This document shows positions 10,587 to 19,746 of a stretch of DNA of 60,238 nucleotides, in pieces. The notes under the pieces are model-generated. The model saw nothing but the letters and a program-made list of their open reading frames with translations, searched no databases and was not told where the DNA came from. Numbering within the stretch: the stretch's first letter is position 1; each line of letters opens with the position of its first letter. The stretch spans positions 1-60,238 of the forward strand of contig NZ_VTXI01000026.1 of assembly GCF_013114545.1 (NCBI RefSeq), written 5' to 3'. This DNA is from Vibrio sp. RE86. GTDB taxonomy: Bacteria > Pseudomonadota > Gammaproteobacteria > Enterobacterales > Vibrionaceae. The position numbers and the translations under genes were made by a program.

Positions 10587-11906
10587 TTAGTCCTTTACAA
10601 ATAGCGCCATTGATTCTAAATGACTGGTATGCGGAAACATATCGAGCATACCTAATTTTTGTAACTTGAAACCTTGATTTAGCAAGCTTTGTGAGTCCCT
10701 AGCTAGAGTAGCAGGATTGCAAGAAACGTACACGGCCCTGCTTGCTCCTAGCTGAGAAACATGGTCAATCACACCACTTGCGCCGGCTCGGGCTGGATCG
10801 AGTAAGATTTTATCAAATTTTTCTGCCGCCCAAATCAGACCAGAAACATCTTGTTCCAAGTTCGCCTGATAAAAAGCGGCATTACTGATGCCGTTCACCT
10901 TGGCATTTTGAGACGCTTTTTCAACCATGGCATCAACCCCTTCGACACCAATGACGCTTTTGACACGTTTGGCTATCGGTAGGCTGAAGTTACCCAACCC
11001 ACAAAACAGGTCAAGAACACGATCATCTTCATTGAGTTCTAACCACTCAAGCGCTTGCTCAACCATAGAGTGATTGACCTCTTGATTGACCTGAATAAAG
11101 TTGTTTGGTTCAAAAGGAATCGTCACTCCCGCTTCAAGATAGTGCGCTGACTCTCCGACAACTCGATTTAGTTGATCAGTTTCAGGCATCAAGTAGAGCG
11201 TGGCGTTGTTCTGCTTAGCAAACAACTCCAGAGATTGCTGGTCTTGCTCTTTCAATGGTTTCAAATGACGAAGAACAATTACATTGGTGTTGTCGCCTTT
11301 GACTAACTCTATATGGCCTAAGCTCTCTTGATTCGAAAAGCTTTGCAGTAGCTGATAAAGCGGAGTCATTAGCGCTTCTAAATCACTATCAAGCACAGGG
11401 CATTGAGTGACAGTGACGATCTCTTTGCTCTGTTTCTTACGAAAGCCAAACTCTAGCTGACGCGTTTTCTTATTCAGTTTAATGCTCACTCGAGCGCGGC
11501 GACGATAACCTTGAGCCTTACCAACAATAGGCGCATCCAATGCGATGCTTTGACCAGCAAATTTGCTCATCAGTTGGCTCAGAGTTTGTTGTTTGTACTC
11601 TTGCTGAGCATCACTACCTAAGTGCTGCATGTTACAGCCACCACATTCGTTGTAATGCGAACAGAAAGGTTCAATACGTTCTGGGCTAGGCTTTTGAATC
11701 TTGATGAGGTTCGCTCGGGCAAATTTGCTTTTGCTTTCCGTTAGCTGCGCCAATACCTGCTCCCCAGGCAAAGCCCCTTCGATGAAAATGGGCTTCTTAT
11801 TTTGATAGGCCATACCCGCACCATGATGATCGAGTTTTTCAATCGTCAACGACTGGTGTTTGGTATTCAGTTGAGTTTTCTTCTTTGGTTGGAAAAAACG
11901 CGCCAT
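10587..11906 (-). CDS. rlmD: 23S rRNA (uracil-1939-C5)-methyltransferase RlmD
   Basis: Methylates U1939 of 23S rRNA with SAM (formerly RumA). The 439-residue protein has an N-terminal TRAM domain (LTIEKLDHHGAGMAY), a 4Fe-4S ligand set in CSHYNECGGC plus a later Cys (TQCPVLD), the SAM-binding motif VLDLFCGLGNFSLPIA, and the catalytic Cys in VSCNPATLARD. Length is normal. It is upstream of relA and divergent from barA. The rlmD-relA-mazG order is the same as in E. coli. Confidence 0.96.
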   Translation of the reverse strand: MARFFQPKKKTQLNTKHQSLTIEKLDHHGAGMAYQNKKPIFIEGALPGEQVLAQLTESKSKFARANLIKIQKPSPERIEPFCSHYNECGGCNMQHLGSDAQQEYKQQTLSQLMSKFAGQSIALDAPIVGKAQGYRRRARVSIKLNKKTRQLEFGFRKKQSKEIVTVTQCPVLDSDLEALMTPLYQLLQSFSNQESLGHIELVKGDNTNVIVLRHLKPLKEQDQQSLELFAKQNNATLYLMPETDQLNRVVGESAHYLEAGVTIPFEPNNFIQVNQEVNHSMVEQALEWLELNEDDRVLDLFCGLGNFSLPIAKRVKSVIGVEGVDAMVEKASQNAKVNGISNAAFYQANLEQDVSGLIWAAEKFDKILLDPARAGASGVIDHVSQLGASRAVYVSCNPATLARDSQSLLNQGFKLQKLGMLDMFPHTSHLESMALFVKD

Positions 11907-12066
11907 GCTTTGTGCCTATTTAAATTGCTCTAATTACGGTTCAGGTTCCAGCTTTTATGCCTGAATCATTGTCTGGGCCGTCTGAGTTGATTATGCTTAA
12001 GGATTCGACGGCTTCTGTTATATGGAAGTTATTTTCCCATATCCACACCACGATGTTTAGACAATA

Positions 12067-14856
12067 ATGACAAGATATGGCTTACGCGCCCGCGTTATTA
12101 CCCTCACCTTAGCACCAACGCTAATTATTGGGTTGCTCTTGAGTGCTTTCTTCTCTTTCAACCGCTATCACGATCTTGAAAAACAGGTCGTCAACTCAGG
12201 ACTGAATATTATCGAGCCATTGGCCATCGCCAGTGAGGATGGTTTAAAGAATAATAGTCGAGAATCCGTACGTCGCATCATCAGCTATGCGCATCGGAAA
12301 AACTCTAAGTTCGTGCGCAGTATCGCTGTGTTCGATTACAACCACGAACTGTTTGTTACCTCAAACTTCCACCCAAATTTCGAGTTACTCACCTTTCCTC
12401 GCACCGAACCGATCCCTCTTTTAGTAAGCTCTGACCTGCAAGAAAACACGTTAGTTCTTCGCGCCCCAGTAATTGCTGAATCTGGATTAGTGGCGACGAT
12501 GAAGGGCCAAGGGACAAACCCTGCGTTAGGTTATGTCGCTATCGAACTGGACCTATCTTCATTGCGACTTCAGCAATACCAAGAAATTTTCTCAGCGTTT
12601 TTGGTCCTTCTAATTGGTCTTGGGCTTTCGGCGGTATTTGCTCATCGTTTAATGCATGATGTCACCCGACCTATATCGCATATGAAAAACATGGTGGATC
12701 GTATTCGTCGTGGTCATTTGGATGTTCGTATCGAAGGTAAAATGCATGGTGAGCTGGATTCGCTGAAAAACGGTATCAACGCCATGGCAGTGTCGCTGTC
12801 GGAATACCACGTTGAAATGCAACACAGCATCGATCAAGCTACATCCGATTTACGCGAAACACTCGAACAGTTAGAAATTCAAAACGTCGAGCTCGATATC
12901 GCCAAAAAACGCGCTCAAGAAGCGGCTCGGGTGAAATCAGAATTCTTAGCCAATATGTCACATGAGCTACGTACACCACTCAATGGTGTGATTGGCTTTA
13001 CTCGACAAATGCTCAAAACCACGCTTACCAATAGCCAAACTGACTATCTGCAAACCATTGAAAAGTCAGCAAACAACCTGCTTAACATCATCAATGACAT
13101 CTTAGACTTCTCGAAACTTGAAGCAGGCAAACTCGCTCTAGAGAACATTCCATTTGATTTCCAAGCTTCATTGGAGGAAGTAGTCAGCCTTCAAGCCACC
13201 AGCGCACACGAAAAAGGCCTAGAGCTAACACTAAAAATCGATCCTAAGATACCTGCAGGCTTGGTCGGTGACCCGCTACGTATTCAACAAGTCCTGACTA
13301 ACCTAGTCGGTAACTCAATCAAGTTTACCGAGCGTGGAAACATCGATATCAGTGTCGAACTGCGCTCACAAAAAGAAGACGCCATTGAACTTCAGTTTAT
13401 GGTTCGCGATACCGGCATTGGTATTTCTGAGCGCCAGCAAGCACAGTTATTCCAAGCATTCAGTCAAGCTGATGCAAGTATTTCCCGTCGTTATGGCGGT
13501 ACAGGCCTTGGTTTGGTTATTACCCAAAAACTGGTCAGCCAAATGGGCGGGGAAATCAGCCTAACCAGTCGTCTTCACCAAGGTTCTACGTTCTGGTTCA
13601 CTCTGCGCTTATCTTCAACGGATATGCCAGTCAGCGATCTACTAGAAACACAAATGCTACGTCAGCGCAGCTTGCTATTGGTGGAGCCGAACATGCAAGC
13701 TGCGTCTGTGATTCAGCAAACGCTGGTGCAGGAAGGGTTAATCGTGACTTACCGTTCGTCGCTGCCTGATCAAGAAGAGCGTTACGATTACGTATTGCTG
13801 AACCTTTCACCAAACAAAGACAACGACATCGAAGCTGTTGAGGGCTGGGTAGAACAAGCGATGCGCTGTACCTCTCATGTTGTCGTTGGTACGCCGAGTA
13901 CGACATTGGCTCTGTCTGATCACTTAATTCAGAAGTATCAGATTCACTGTATTACTAAGCCATTGTCACGCAAAAAGTTACTGCAAACACTTGCTGCTAA
14001 CCAAGAAAGCATCCCACTGCTAGAAAGCCCGGTTGAGAGCAGTGAAACTTTGCCACTCACTGTAATGGCGGTTGATGATAACCCTGCAAACTTGAAGCTT
14101 ATCAGCGCTCTTCTGCATGAACGTGTAGAGAAAGTGGTGACATGTACGAATGGTGTCGATGCGGTGAAACAAGCCGAGATACAACACTTTGATGTCATTC
14201 TAATGGATATCCAGATGCCACACATGGACGGTGTCACGGCCTGCGGCAAGATAAAAGAGACAACAATCAATGGCAACACGCCTGTCATTGCTGTCACAGC
14301 ACATGCAATGAGTGGTGAGCGAGACCGTCTGCTGCAAGCGGGTATGGATGACTACCTAACCAAACCTATTGAGGAACATGTTCTGCAACAAGTTCTCATG
14401 CACTGGAACCCTTACACGTCCGAGCAAGAGCTTGAGAAACTCGATATTTCTAGTACACCGGTCACGATTGAGCAGCAGCCTGAGCCAACTGGACAAGAAA
14501 CGCATAAGAACATGATCATCGATTGGCAAGCCGCACTGAAGCAATCAGCCAATAAAGAAGATCTCGCGAAAGATATGCTGCAGATGCTGGTCGATTACAT
14601 TCCAGAGGTTAATGCGATTGTAGATGGGGCATTGGAAGATGATCACTTTGATATTGAGCAGTTAATTCACCACGTGCATAAGCTGCATGGCAGCAGCTCA
14701 TATTGTGGAGTACCACGATTGAAAAATGTCTGTGCCACAATCGAGAAAGAGCTACGTTCAGGTTCAAGCATTGAAGATATAGAACCAGAGCTTTTCGAAC
14801 TACAAGACGAAATGGAGAAGGTGGCTGCGAGTGCAAAGCCTTATCTAGAAGGATAA
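12067..14856 (+). CDS. barA: Hybrid sensor histidine kinase BarA/VarS
   Basis: Sensor of the BarA-UvrY (VarS-VarA in Vibrio) system, which drives the Csr small RNAs and so controls carbon flow, virulence and quorum-sensing output. Domains in the 929-residue protein: membrane segment at about 9-31, periplasmic sensor region, second membrane segment (about 173-193), HAMP, HisKA with phospho-acceptor H299 in ANMSHELRTPLNG, an ATPase domain (VGNSIKFTERG; DTGIGIS; GGTGLGLVI), a degenerate receiver, a receiver with D714 in LMDIQMPHMDG, and an Hpt domain with H871 in HKLHG. Length is normal. It is divergent from rlmD, as in other Vibrio. Its stop codon abuts a MITE-like element. Confidence 0.95.
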   Translation: MTRYGLRARVITLTLAPTLIIGLLLSAFFSFNRYHDLEKQVVNSGLNIIEPLAIASEDGLKNNSRESVRRIISYAHRKNSKFVRSIAVFDYNHELFVTSNFHPNFELLTFPRTEPIPLLVSSDLQENTLVLRAPVIAESGLVATMKGQGTNPALGYVAIELDLSSLRLQQYQEIFSAFLVLLIGLGLSAVFAHRLMHDVTRPISHMKNMVDRIRRGHLDVRIEGKMHGELDSLKNGINAMAVSLSEYHVEMQHSIDQATSDLRETLEQLEIQNVELDIAKKRAQEAARVKSEFLANMSHELRTPLNGVIGFTRQMLKTTLTNSQTDYLQTIEKSANNLLNIINDILDFSKLEAGKLALENIPFDFQASLEEVVSLQATSAHEKGLELTLKIDPKIPAGLVGDPLRIQQVLTNLVGNSIKFTERGNIDISVELRSQKEDAIELQFMVRDTGIGISERQQAQLFQAFSQADASISRRYGGTGLGLVITQKLVSQMGGEISLTSRLHQGSTFWFTLRLSSTDMPVSDLLETQMLRQRSLLLVEPNMQAASVIQQTLVQEGLIVTYRSSLPDQEERYDYVLLNLSPNKDNDIEAVEGWVEQAMRCTSHVVVGTPSTTLALSDHLIQKYQIHCITKPLSRKKLLQTLAANQESIPLLESPVESSETLPLTVMAVDDNPANLKLISALLHERVEKVVTCTNGVDAVKQAEIQHFDVILMDIQMPHMDGVTACGKIKETTINGNTPVIAVTAHAMSGERDRLLQAGMDDYLTKPIEEHVLQQVLMHWNPYTSEQELEKLDISSTPVTIEQQPEPTGQETHKNMIIDWQAALKQSANKEDLAKDMLQMLVDYIPEVNAIVDGALEDDHFDIEQLIHHVHKLHGSSSYCGVPRLKNVCATIEKELRSGSSIEDIEPELFELQDEMEKVAASAKPYLEG

Positions 14857-15019
14857 TACCAACCTAAATAAATATCTGGTCATTCTTGCTTGCTAAAATC
14901 GCTAATAGCTTCGTTATAGATTTTGTAGTTAGGTCCACTAGCTAGCTGCAATCTATGCCTTGCTCTAAGCGATTTTTTCCGCACAATTATCTGAACACCT
15001 ATTTATCCAGATTGGTATA
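14856..15019. mobile_element. MITE-like element without a transposase
   Basis: About 165 bases bounded by near-perfect terminal inverted repeats: ATACCAACCT on the left, and on the right AGATTGGTAT, whose complement is ATACCAATCT (9 of 10 matching). The interior is also loosely palindromic: AAATCGCT, TATAGATT and GGTCCACTAGCTAG are mirrored. It starts at the last base of the barA stop codon. There is no open reading frame. I recognise this as a recurrent Vibrio intergenic element. Confidence 0.65.
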
Positions 15020-15039
15020 ACTCTCTGTAAAGTAGACAT

Positions 15040-15068
15040 AAAAATAGCGACGTAATGTCGCTATTTTT
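15040..15068 (-). terminator. Terminator overlapping the acpS stop codon
   Basis: A perfect 12-base stem AAAAATAGCGAC / GTCGCTATTTTT with a GTAAT loop. The acpS stop (15061-15063) lies inside the stem. The symmetric A/T tails allow it to work in both directions. Confidence 0.88.
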
Positions 15069-15441
15069 CTAGGATAACGGTCGCAACTGCGTAGTGCCGT
15101 TCATCTGAGATAGAAAGGTGTACGTGAGCGACCCCTTTCTGATCTGCTATTTCGAGCGCTTTGTTGGATAACGTCAGCACAGGAGCGCCATGCTCATCAT
15201 TGCTCACGTTAAAATCTTGAAAGCTCACACCAAAGGCGATGCCTGTTCCGAGTGCTTTTGAAGCCGCTTCTTTGACAGCAAAGCGTTTTGCAAGAAAACG
15301 CCCTTGCTGTTTCAAGCCAAAGAAAGTCTTTAATTCACTTTCAGTCAAAATGCGCTTTGCAAACGCCTCTCCCGATCGAGCGAGCGCTTTTTCTACTCGC
15401 TCAATCTCAGCAATGTCTGTACCTAAACCGACAATCGCCAT
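15061..15441 (-). CDS. acpS: Holo-[acyl-carrier-protein] synthase
   Basis: Transfers 4'-phosphopantetheine from CoA to apo-ACP, activating it for fatty acid synthesis. The 126-residue protein has the family start AIVGLGTDIAEIERVEK, with the Mg-binding Asp, and the second motif RFLAKRFAVKEAASKALGTG with the Glu and Lys of the active site. Length is normal. It is last in recO-pdxJ-acpS, with 5 bases to pdxJ, the conserved gammaproteobacterial order. Its stop codon lies inside the terminator hairpin. Confidence 0.96.
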   Translation of the reverse strand: MAIVGLGTDIAEIERVEKALARSGEAFAKRILTESELKTFFGLKQQGRFLAKRFAVKEAASKALGTGIAFGVSFQDFNVSNDEHGAPVLTLSNKALEIADQKGVAHVHLSISDERHYAVATVILEK

Positions 15442-15446
15442 AAAGC

Positions 15447-16178
15447 TTACTTACGAGCCTCAACCATCAGAGCTTTCATATCGGCAACAGCTTTGTGTAA
15501 GCCATCAAAAACAGCGCGACCAATAATTGAGTGACCAATGTTTAGCTCGAAGATTTCTGGAATTGCCGCAATAGGTGCAACGTTGTGGTAAGTCAAACCG
15601 TGGCCAGCGTTAACAGTGATACCAAGATCGTCTGCGTAGCTTGCACCTGCTGCGATCTTCTTCAGCTCATCTTGCTGATCTTCTTCTGTTTCTGCGTCTG
15701 CATAGTGACCTGTGTGAAGCTCAATAAATGGCGCACCACACGCTTTTGCTGCATCAATCTGCTCACGATCAGCATCGATAAATAGCGAAACTTTGATCCC
15801 TGCTTCAGTCAGTTTTTGCGTTGCCGCTTTCACTTTCTCAAGTTGGCCAACAACGTCCAAGCCACCTTCAGTCGTCAACTCTTCACGCTTTTCAGGTACA
15901 AGACATACGTACTCTGGCTTGGTCTTTAGCGCGATCTCAACCATCTCTTCCGTTACGGCCATTTCTAGGTTCATACGTGTTTGCAAGGTTTCACGCAGAA
16001 TACGAACATCGCGATCTAGGATATGACGACGGTCTTCACGAAGGTGGATCGTAATACCATCCGCACCTGCTCGTTCAGCAATTTCAGCAGCATGAACAGG
16101 ATCTGGGTACTTAGTACCACGCGCATTACGTAGCGTAGCAATATGGTCGATGTTTACACCTAGGTAGATTGAGCTCAT
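15447..16178 (-). CDS. pdxJ: Pyridoxine 5'-phosphate synthase
   Basis: Condenses 1-deoxy-D-xylulose 5-phosphate with 3-amino-1-hydroxyacetone phosphate to give pyridoxine 5'-phosphate (vitamin B6 pathway). The 243-residue TIM-barrel protein shows the family start YLGVNIDHIATLRNARGT, the motif GADGITIHLREDRRHI, and ELHTGHYADA and NAGHGLTYHNV further on. The ATG at 16178 overlaps the recO stop by 4 bases, indicating coupled translation. Confidence 0.97.
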   Translation of the reverse strand: MSSIYLGVNIDHIATLRNARGTKYPDPVHAAEIAERAGADGITIHLREDRRHILDRDVRILRETLQTRMNLEMAVTEEMVEIALKTKPEYVCLVPEKREELTTEGGLDVVGQLEKVKAATQKLTEAGIKVSLFIDADREQIDAAKACGAPFIELHTGHYADAETEEDQQDELKKIAAGASYADDLGITVNAGHGLTYHNVAPIAAIPEIFELNIGHSIIGRAVFDGLHKAVADMKALMVEARK

Positions 16179-16900
16179 TTTCCAATACTCCGTTTGGGAA
16201 CCATGGTCATAAAGAGTTCCCTGCTTTTTAATGGTTTGCCGCCAAGATACGGCTTTAAGGCTATTCGTGTAAAGCGTTTTGCCGCTTTAAGTTGTTCTTT
16301 TGTGGTAAATCTACGCTCACTGATAGCGATAAGTTCACTGCCATAAAACGTTAAGTTGTCTTTTCTTATCGATGCGATAAAACCCTTTTGCTCGCGGTAA
16401 CGATAGGTCATATCGGGATCAACGGGCTCGCCTGTACCTGCACAATGAAGAAAGTCCACGCCGTACCCCATTGCGGATAACAACGCGAGTTCAAAACGTC
16501 TGAGGGCAGGCTCTGGGTTATCACACTGAGCAAGCTCTGTCAGTGAGTGAAGATAGTCATGAAATAGCGCGGGCATGGCGACTTCCGCCATTAATACTCT
16601 TCCCACTAACTCATTCACATACATTGCTGAGTAGAGATTAATCCCTGTGAGAGGTAAACCGAGACTGATAGGTTCAGCTTGGCGAAGGGTTTTCATCGAG
16701 CCGTTGCCCGACCATTTAAGCAATAACGGCGTAAAAGGCTGCAACGCCCCTTTCAAGTTAGAACGCTTGCTACGTGCCCCTTTTGACATCAACGTCAGTC
16801 GGCCAAACTCTTCACTAAAGACGTCAAGAATAAGGCTCGACTCACTATACGGGCGACGATGAAGAACAAAACAACGCTGTAAGCCTTCTGATGAGGACAT
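16175..16900 (-). CDS. recO: DNA repair protein RecO
   Basis: Works with RecF and RecR to load RecA onto SSB-coated single-stranded DNA during gap repair. The 241-residue protein has the N-terminal OB-fold (CFVLHRRPYSESSLILDVFSE; LTLMSKGARSKRS) and the helical C-terminal part (ALLSAMGYGVDFLHC). The zinc-finger cysteines found in some RecO proteins are mostly lacking, as is usual in this group. A terminator-like hairpin at 16915-16939 separates it from era, so recO-pdxJ-acpS may be its own unit or depend on read-through. Confidence 0.95.
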   Translation of the reverse strand: MSSSEGLQRCFVLHRRPYSESSLILDVFSEEFGRLTLMSKGARSKRSNLKGALQPFTPLLLKWSGNGSMKTLRQAEPISLGLPLTGINLYSAMYVNELVGRVLMAEVAMPALFHDYLHSLTELAQCDNPEPALRRFELALLSAMGYGVDFLHCAGTGEPVDPDMTYRYREQKGFIASIRKDNLTFYGSELIAISERRFTTKEQLKAAKRFTRIALKPYLGGKPLKSRELFMTMVPKRSIGK

Positions 16901-16914
16901 GTCATTACCAAACT

Positions 16915-16939
16915 AAAAAAGGAGCCAATGGCCCCTTTT
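16915..16939 (-). terminator. Terminator-like hairpin between era and recO
   Basis: On the minus strand a GGGGCC / GGCTCC stem (one mismatch) with an ATT loop is followed by six T. It lies about 40 bases past the era stop and just ahead of the recO start. Confidence 0.65.
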
Positions 16940-16979
16940 GTACAATGAATCAGGAGCGAAGCGTGTCGCTGCTCACTGC

Positions 16980-17957
16980 TTATAAATCGTCGATGTAACC
17001 TAAAGAGCGTAGAGCTCGTTCGTCGTCAGCCCAACCCGATTTAACCTTAACCCAAGTTTCTAGGTAAACTTTACGGCCAAACAACTCTTCCATATCTAGG
17101 CGAGCTTCACGACCAATGGTCTTAATCTTCTCACCACCTTTACCAATCACCATCTTCTTCTGGCCATGACGTTCAACCAAAATAAGGGCATTGATGTGGA
17201 AGCCGTCAGTGTCTGGGTTGTAATCGAAACGCTCGATTTCCACTGTCACTGAATACGGTAGTTCTTCACCAGTAAAGCGCATCAGCTTTTCACGCACGAT
17301 TTCGGAAGCCATAAAACGCTGAGAGCGGTCAGTCACATACTCTTCTGGGAAGTGGTGCGTCGCTTTCGGTAAGTGCTCACGTACGTGCTTACGTAAAACG
17401 TCAATGTTCTTGCCGTGTTTAGCCGAGATAGGCACAACATCAACAAAGTCCATCTTGCTCGACATCTCTTGCATGTGCATCATGACTTCGTTGCGGTCTT
17501 GTACAACATCCACCTTGTTGACACAAAGTACAACTGGGAAGTTCGACTTTTGAAGCTTGGTCAGAACCATTTCATCGTCAGCCGTCCAATGCGTACCATC
17601 CACAAGGAAGAACACAAGGTTTACATCACTCAAAGATGAGTTTGCTGCACGATTCATCAAGCGGTTGATCGCACGTTTCTCTTCAATGTGAAGACCAGGA
17701 GTATCAACGAAAATAGCTTGATAGTCCCCTTCCGTGTCAACACCCATGATGCGGTGACGAGTCGTTTGAGGCTTACGTGATGTGATCGAAATCTTCTGAC
17801 CTAAGATGCGGTTAAGAAGCGTCGATTTACCTACGTTTGGGCGACCTACAATCGCCACAAAGCCACAATGCTGATTTTCTGGTGAGGTCGCTTGCTCGCC
17901 ACCTGAAGAGAAAAATGCATCGATATCAAATTCGTTGTTGTCGTTTGAATCAGTCAT
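16980..17957 (-). CDS. era: GTPase Era
   Basis: Essential GTPase that binds the 3' end of 16S rRNA and helps 30S maturation. The 325-residue protein has G1 GRPNVGKS at about 38-46, G3 DTPGLH, G4 NKVD, and a C-terminal KH domain with KKMVIGKGGEKIKTIG. It has an N-terminal extension of about 30 residues over E. coli Era (start TDSNDNNEFDIDAFF), common in Vibrio. The ATG at 17957 overlaps the rnc stop by 8 bases, so rnc-era translation is probably coupled. Confidence 0.97.
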   Translation of the reverse strand: MTDSNDNNEFDIDAFFSSGGEQATSPENQHCGFVAIVGRPNVGKSTLLNRILGQKISITSRKPQTTRHRIMGVDTEGDYQAIFVDTPGLHIEEKRAINRLMNRAANSSLSDVNLVFFLVDGTHWTADDEMVLTKLQKSNFPVVLCVNKVDVVQDRNEVMMHMQEMSSKMDFVDVVPISAKHGKNIDVLRKHVREHLPKATHHFPEEYVTDRSQRFMASEIVREKLMRFTGEELPYSVTVEIERFDYNPDTDGFHINALILVERHGQKKMVIGKGGEKIKTIGREARLDMEELFGRKVYLETWVKVKSGWADDERALRSLGYIDDL

Positions 17958-18627
17958 TGGTCAATTGCTCTAGTGCTAATTCAGCAGCCGCTTGTTCTGC
18001 CTTGCGGCGGCTGGTGCCTTTACCAATAACAGGTTGTCCAATACCTGCCACTTCGCACGAAACCGTAAATTCTTGGTTGTGTGCTTCACCTTTAATATTA
18101 GTCACTGTGTAAGCAGGTAGCGGCTTTCTTCGACCTTGAAGGAACTCTTGAAGGCGAGTCTTCGGATCTTTTTGTGATACACCCGGCTTGATGGCATCAA
18201 GGCGCGTTTTGTACCAGCTAAGAATAATGCCACGTACGACTTCAATGTCGCTATCAAGGTAGATAGCACCAATGATCGCCTCCACAGCGTCGGCAAGAAT
18301 TGAATCACGACGGAAACCGCCACTTTTTAATTCACCTGGACCTAATTTTAAGTGATCTCCTAGTTCGAATTCACGACCTAGTTCCGCTAGCGTATTTCCA
18401 CGTACCAGTGTTGCACGCATGCGGCTCATATCCCCTTCGTTTACTTTAGGGAAACGGTGATAAAGATCATCAGCAATGACAAAACTTAAAATTGAATCGC
18501 CCAGAAACTCAAGACGCTCATTGTGTTTTCCATTAGCGCTGCGGTGTGTCAGCGCTAAACTGATTAGCTCAGCATCATTGAATTGATAGCCGAGCTTCTT
18601 CTCTAGTTTTGGTGTAGGAGAATTCAT
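17950..18627 (-). CDS. rnc: Ribonuclease III
   Basis: Cleaves double-stranded RNA in rRNA processing and sRNA-mRNA turnover. The 225-residue protein has the RNase III signature ERLEFLGDS at about 38-46, the second acidic site in DAVEAIIGAIYLD, and a C-terminal double-stranded RNA-binding domain (LQEFLQGRRKPLPAYTV; GKGTSRRKAEQAAAELAL). Length is normal. It sits 20 bases after lepB and overlaps era. In E. coli RNase III autoregulates by cutting its own leader; I did not try to model that here. Confidence 0.98.
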   Translation of the reverse strand: MNSPTPKLEKKLGYQFNDAELISLALTHRSANGKHNERLEFLGDSILSFVIADDLYHRFPKVNEGDMSRMRATLVRGNTLAELGREFELGDHLKLGPGELKSGGFRRDSILADAVEAIIGAIYLDSDIEVVRGIILSWYKTRLDAIKPGVSQKDPKTRLQEFLQGRRKPLPAYTVTNIKGEAHNQEFTVSCEVAGIGQPVIGKGTSRRKAEQAAAELALEQLTND

Positions 18628-18647
18628 GCTCTCTCGATATCTATTAA

Positions 18648-19544
18648 TTAGTGAATGCCACCGATGCGGTTAAAACGCACACCAGTTGGAATCCATGAAG
18701 GTAAAACACTGTCTTCGCCACGTTCAAACTCGAAGCTGATCCAAATGGCAACGGCTTTACCTACTAGGTTTGCCTCTGGAACAAAGCCCCAGTAACGGCT
18801 GTCTGCACTGTTGTCACGGTTATCGCCCATCACAAAGTATTGACCTTCTGGCACTACCCATTCATTCACGCCATTGCGTGGTTGATACATTTCAACACGA
18901 TCACGACGTAGCGGATTAACCAGGATTTGGTGACCAGTCTCACTCAACTGTTCATCAAGCTGAATCAGTGGAATCCCGTTTTGGATAAACTGACTCTCTT
19001 CCACATTAGACAATTTCACTGGCTGACAACTTGTTTCGCCAGGAGATTGAATGCAGATTTCTTTCTTACTGTTATAGCGAACCGTATCACCTGGTAGACC
19101 AACGACACGTTTAATGTAATCAATATTTGGCTGCGGTGGGTATTTGAATACCACAGTATCACCGCGCTCTGGCTTGCCTGTTTCTACCAGTTGAGTGCGC
19201 CATACCGGATCTTTCAATCCATACGCGTACTTCTCAACTAGAATAAAATCACCCACTAATAGGGTTGGCATCATTGAGCCCGATGGAATCTGAAACGGTT
19301 CATAGATAAAAGAGCGCAATACGAGTACTGCCGCGATAACGGGGAAAATAGACACACTATTTTCAATCCACCACGGTTGAGTCTTCACTTTTTCCAGAAC
19401 AGCAGCGTCTAAGCCATTAGTTTGAGCTTCAACTTCCGCGACTTTTGCTTGGCGCTTCTTTGCAAAAACAAGCTTTTCTAGCACCCAAACAATTCCCGTT
19501 ACCAAAGTAACAATTACAAGGATGAGTGAAAATGTATTCGCCAT
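18648..19544 (-). CDS. lepB: Signal peptidase I
   Basis: Cleaves signal peptides from exported proteins at the periplasmic face of the inner membrane. The 298-residue protein has two N-terminal membrane segments (about 5-25 and 62-78), catalytic Ser90 in IPSGSMMPTLLVGD, catalytic Lys145 in DYIKRVVGLPGD, and the C-terminal box MGDNRDNSADSRYWG. Length is between E. coli (324) and shorter forms. It lies between lepA and rnc, in the standard lepA-lepB-rnc-era order. Confidence 0.97.
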   Translation of the reverse strand: MANTFSLILVIVTLVTGIVWVLEKLVFAKKRQAKVAEVEAQTNGLDAAVLEKVKTQPWWIENSVSIFPVIAAVLVLRSFIYEPFQIPSGSMMPTLLVGDFILVEKYAYGLKDPVWRTQLVETGKPERGDTVVFKYPPQPNIDYIKRVVGLPGDTVRYNSKKEICIQSPGETSCQPVKLSNVEESQFIQNGIPLIQLDEQLSETGHQILVNPLRRDRVEMYQPRNGVNEWVVPEGQYFVMGDNRDNSADSRYWGFVPEANLVGKAVAIWISFEFERGEDSVLPSWIPTGVRFNRIGGIH

Positions 19545-19632
19545 TGACTTCCCTTATCTCAAAAATACGAAAGTGAAAGAGCCGAAACCCTTCCACTTAC
19601 TCATTGAATTTAATTCTAATAATCCCATAAAT

Positions 19633-19743
19633 AGTTGGCGTTACAGCTAGGCGACTAGCAAACTCAGCCCTATGAGCATAGAGGCTCTATGTGATTAGGG
19701 TGAGTTTGCGCTGGCAACAACGCTGTAGCGTCAAATATGACAG
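19633..19743. repeat. Vibrio-type palindromic repeat, copy 2
   Basis: An imperfect palindrome in the lepA-lepB gap. The left arm TTGGCGTTACAGC pairs with a right arm GCTGTAGCGTCAAATATGAC, around the centre GAGCATAGAGGCTCTATGTGAT. It resembles the repeat at 8178-8290. It could form a hairpin in the lepA-lepB transcript. Confidence 0.6.
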
Positions 19744-19746
19744 GGA

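Noticed and set aside
14856..15019. Insertion sequence
   Set aside because: There is no transposase frame; size and ends fit a non-autonomous MITE-like element only.
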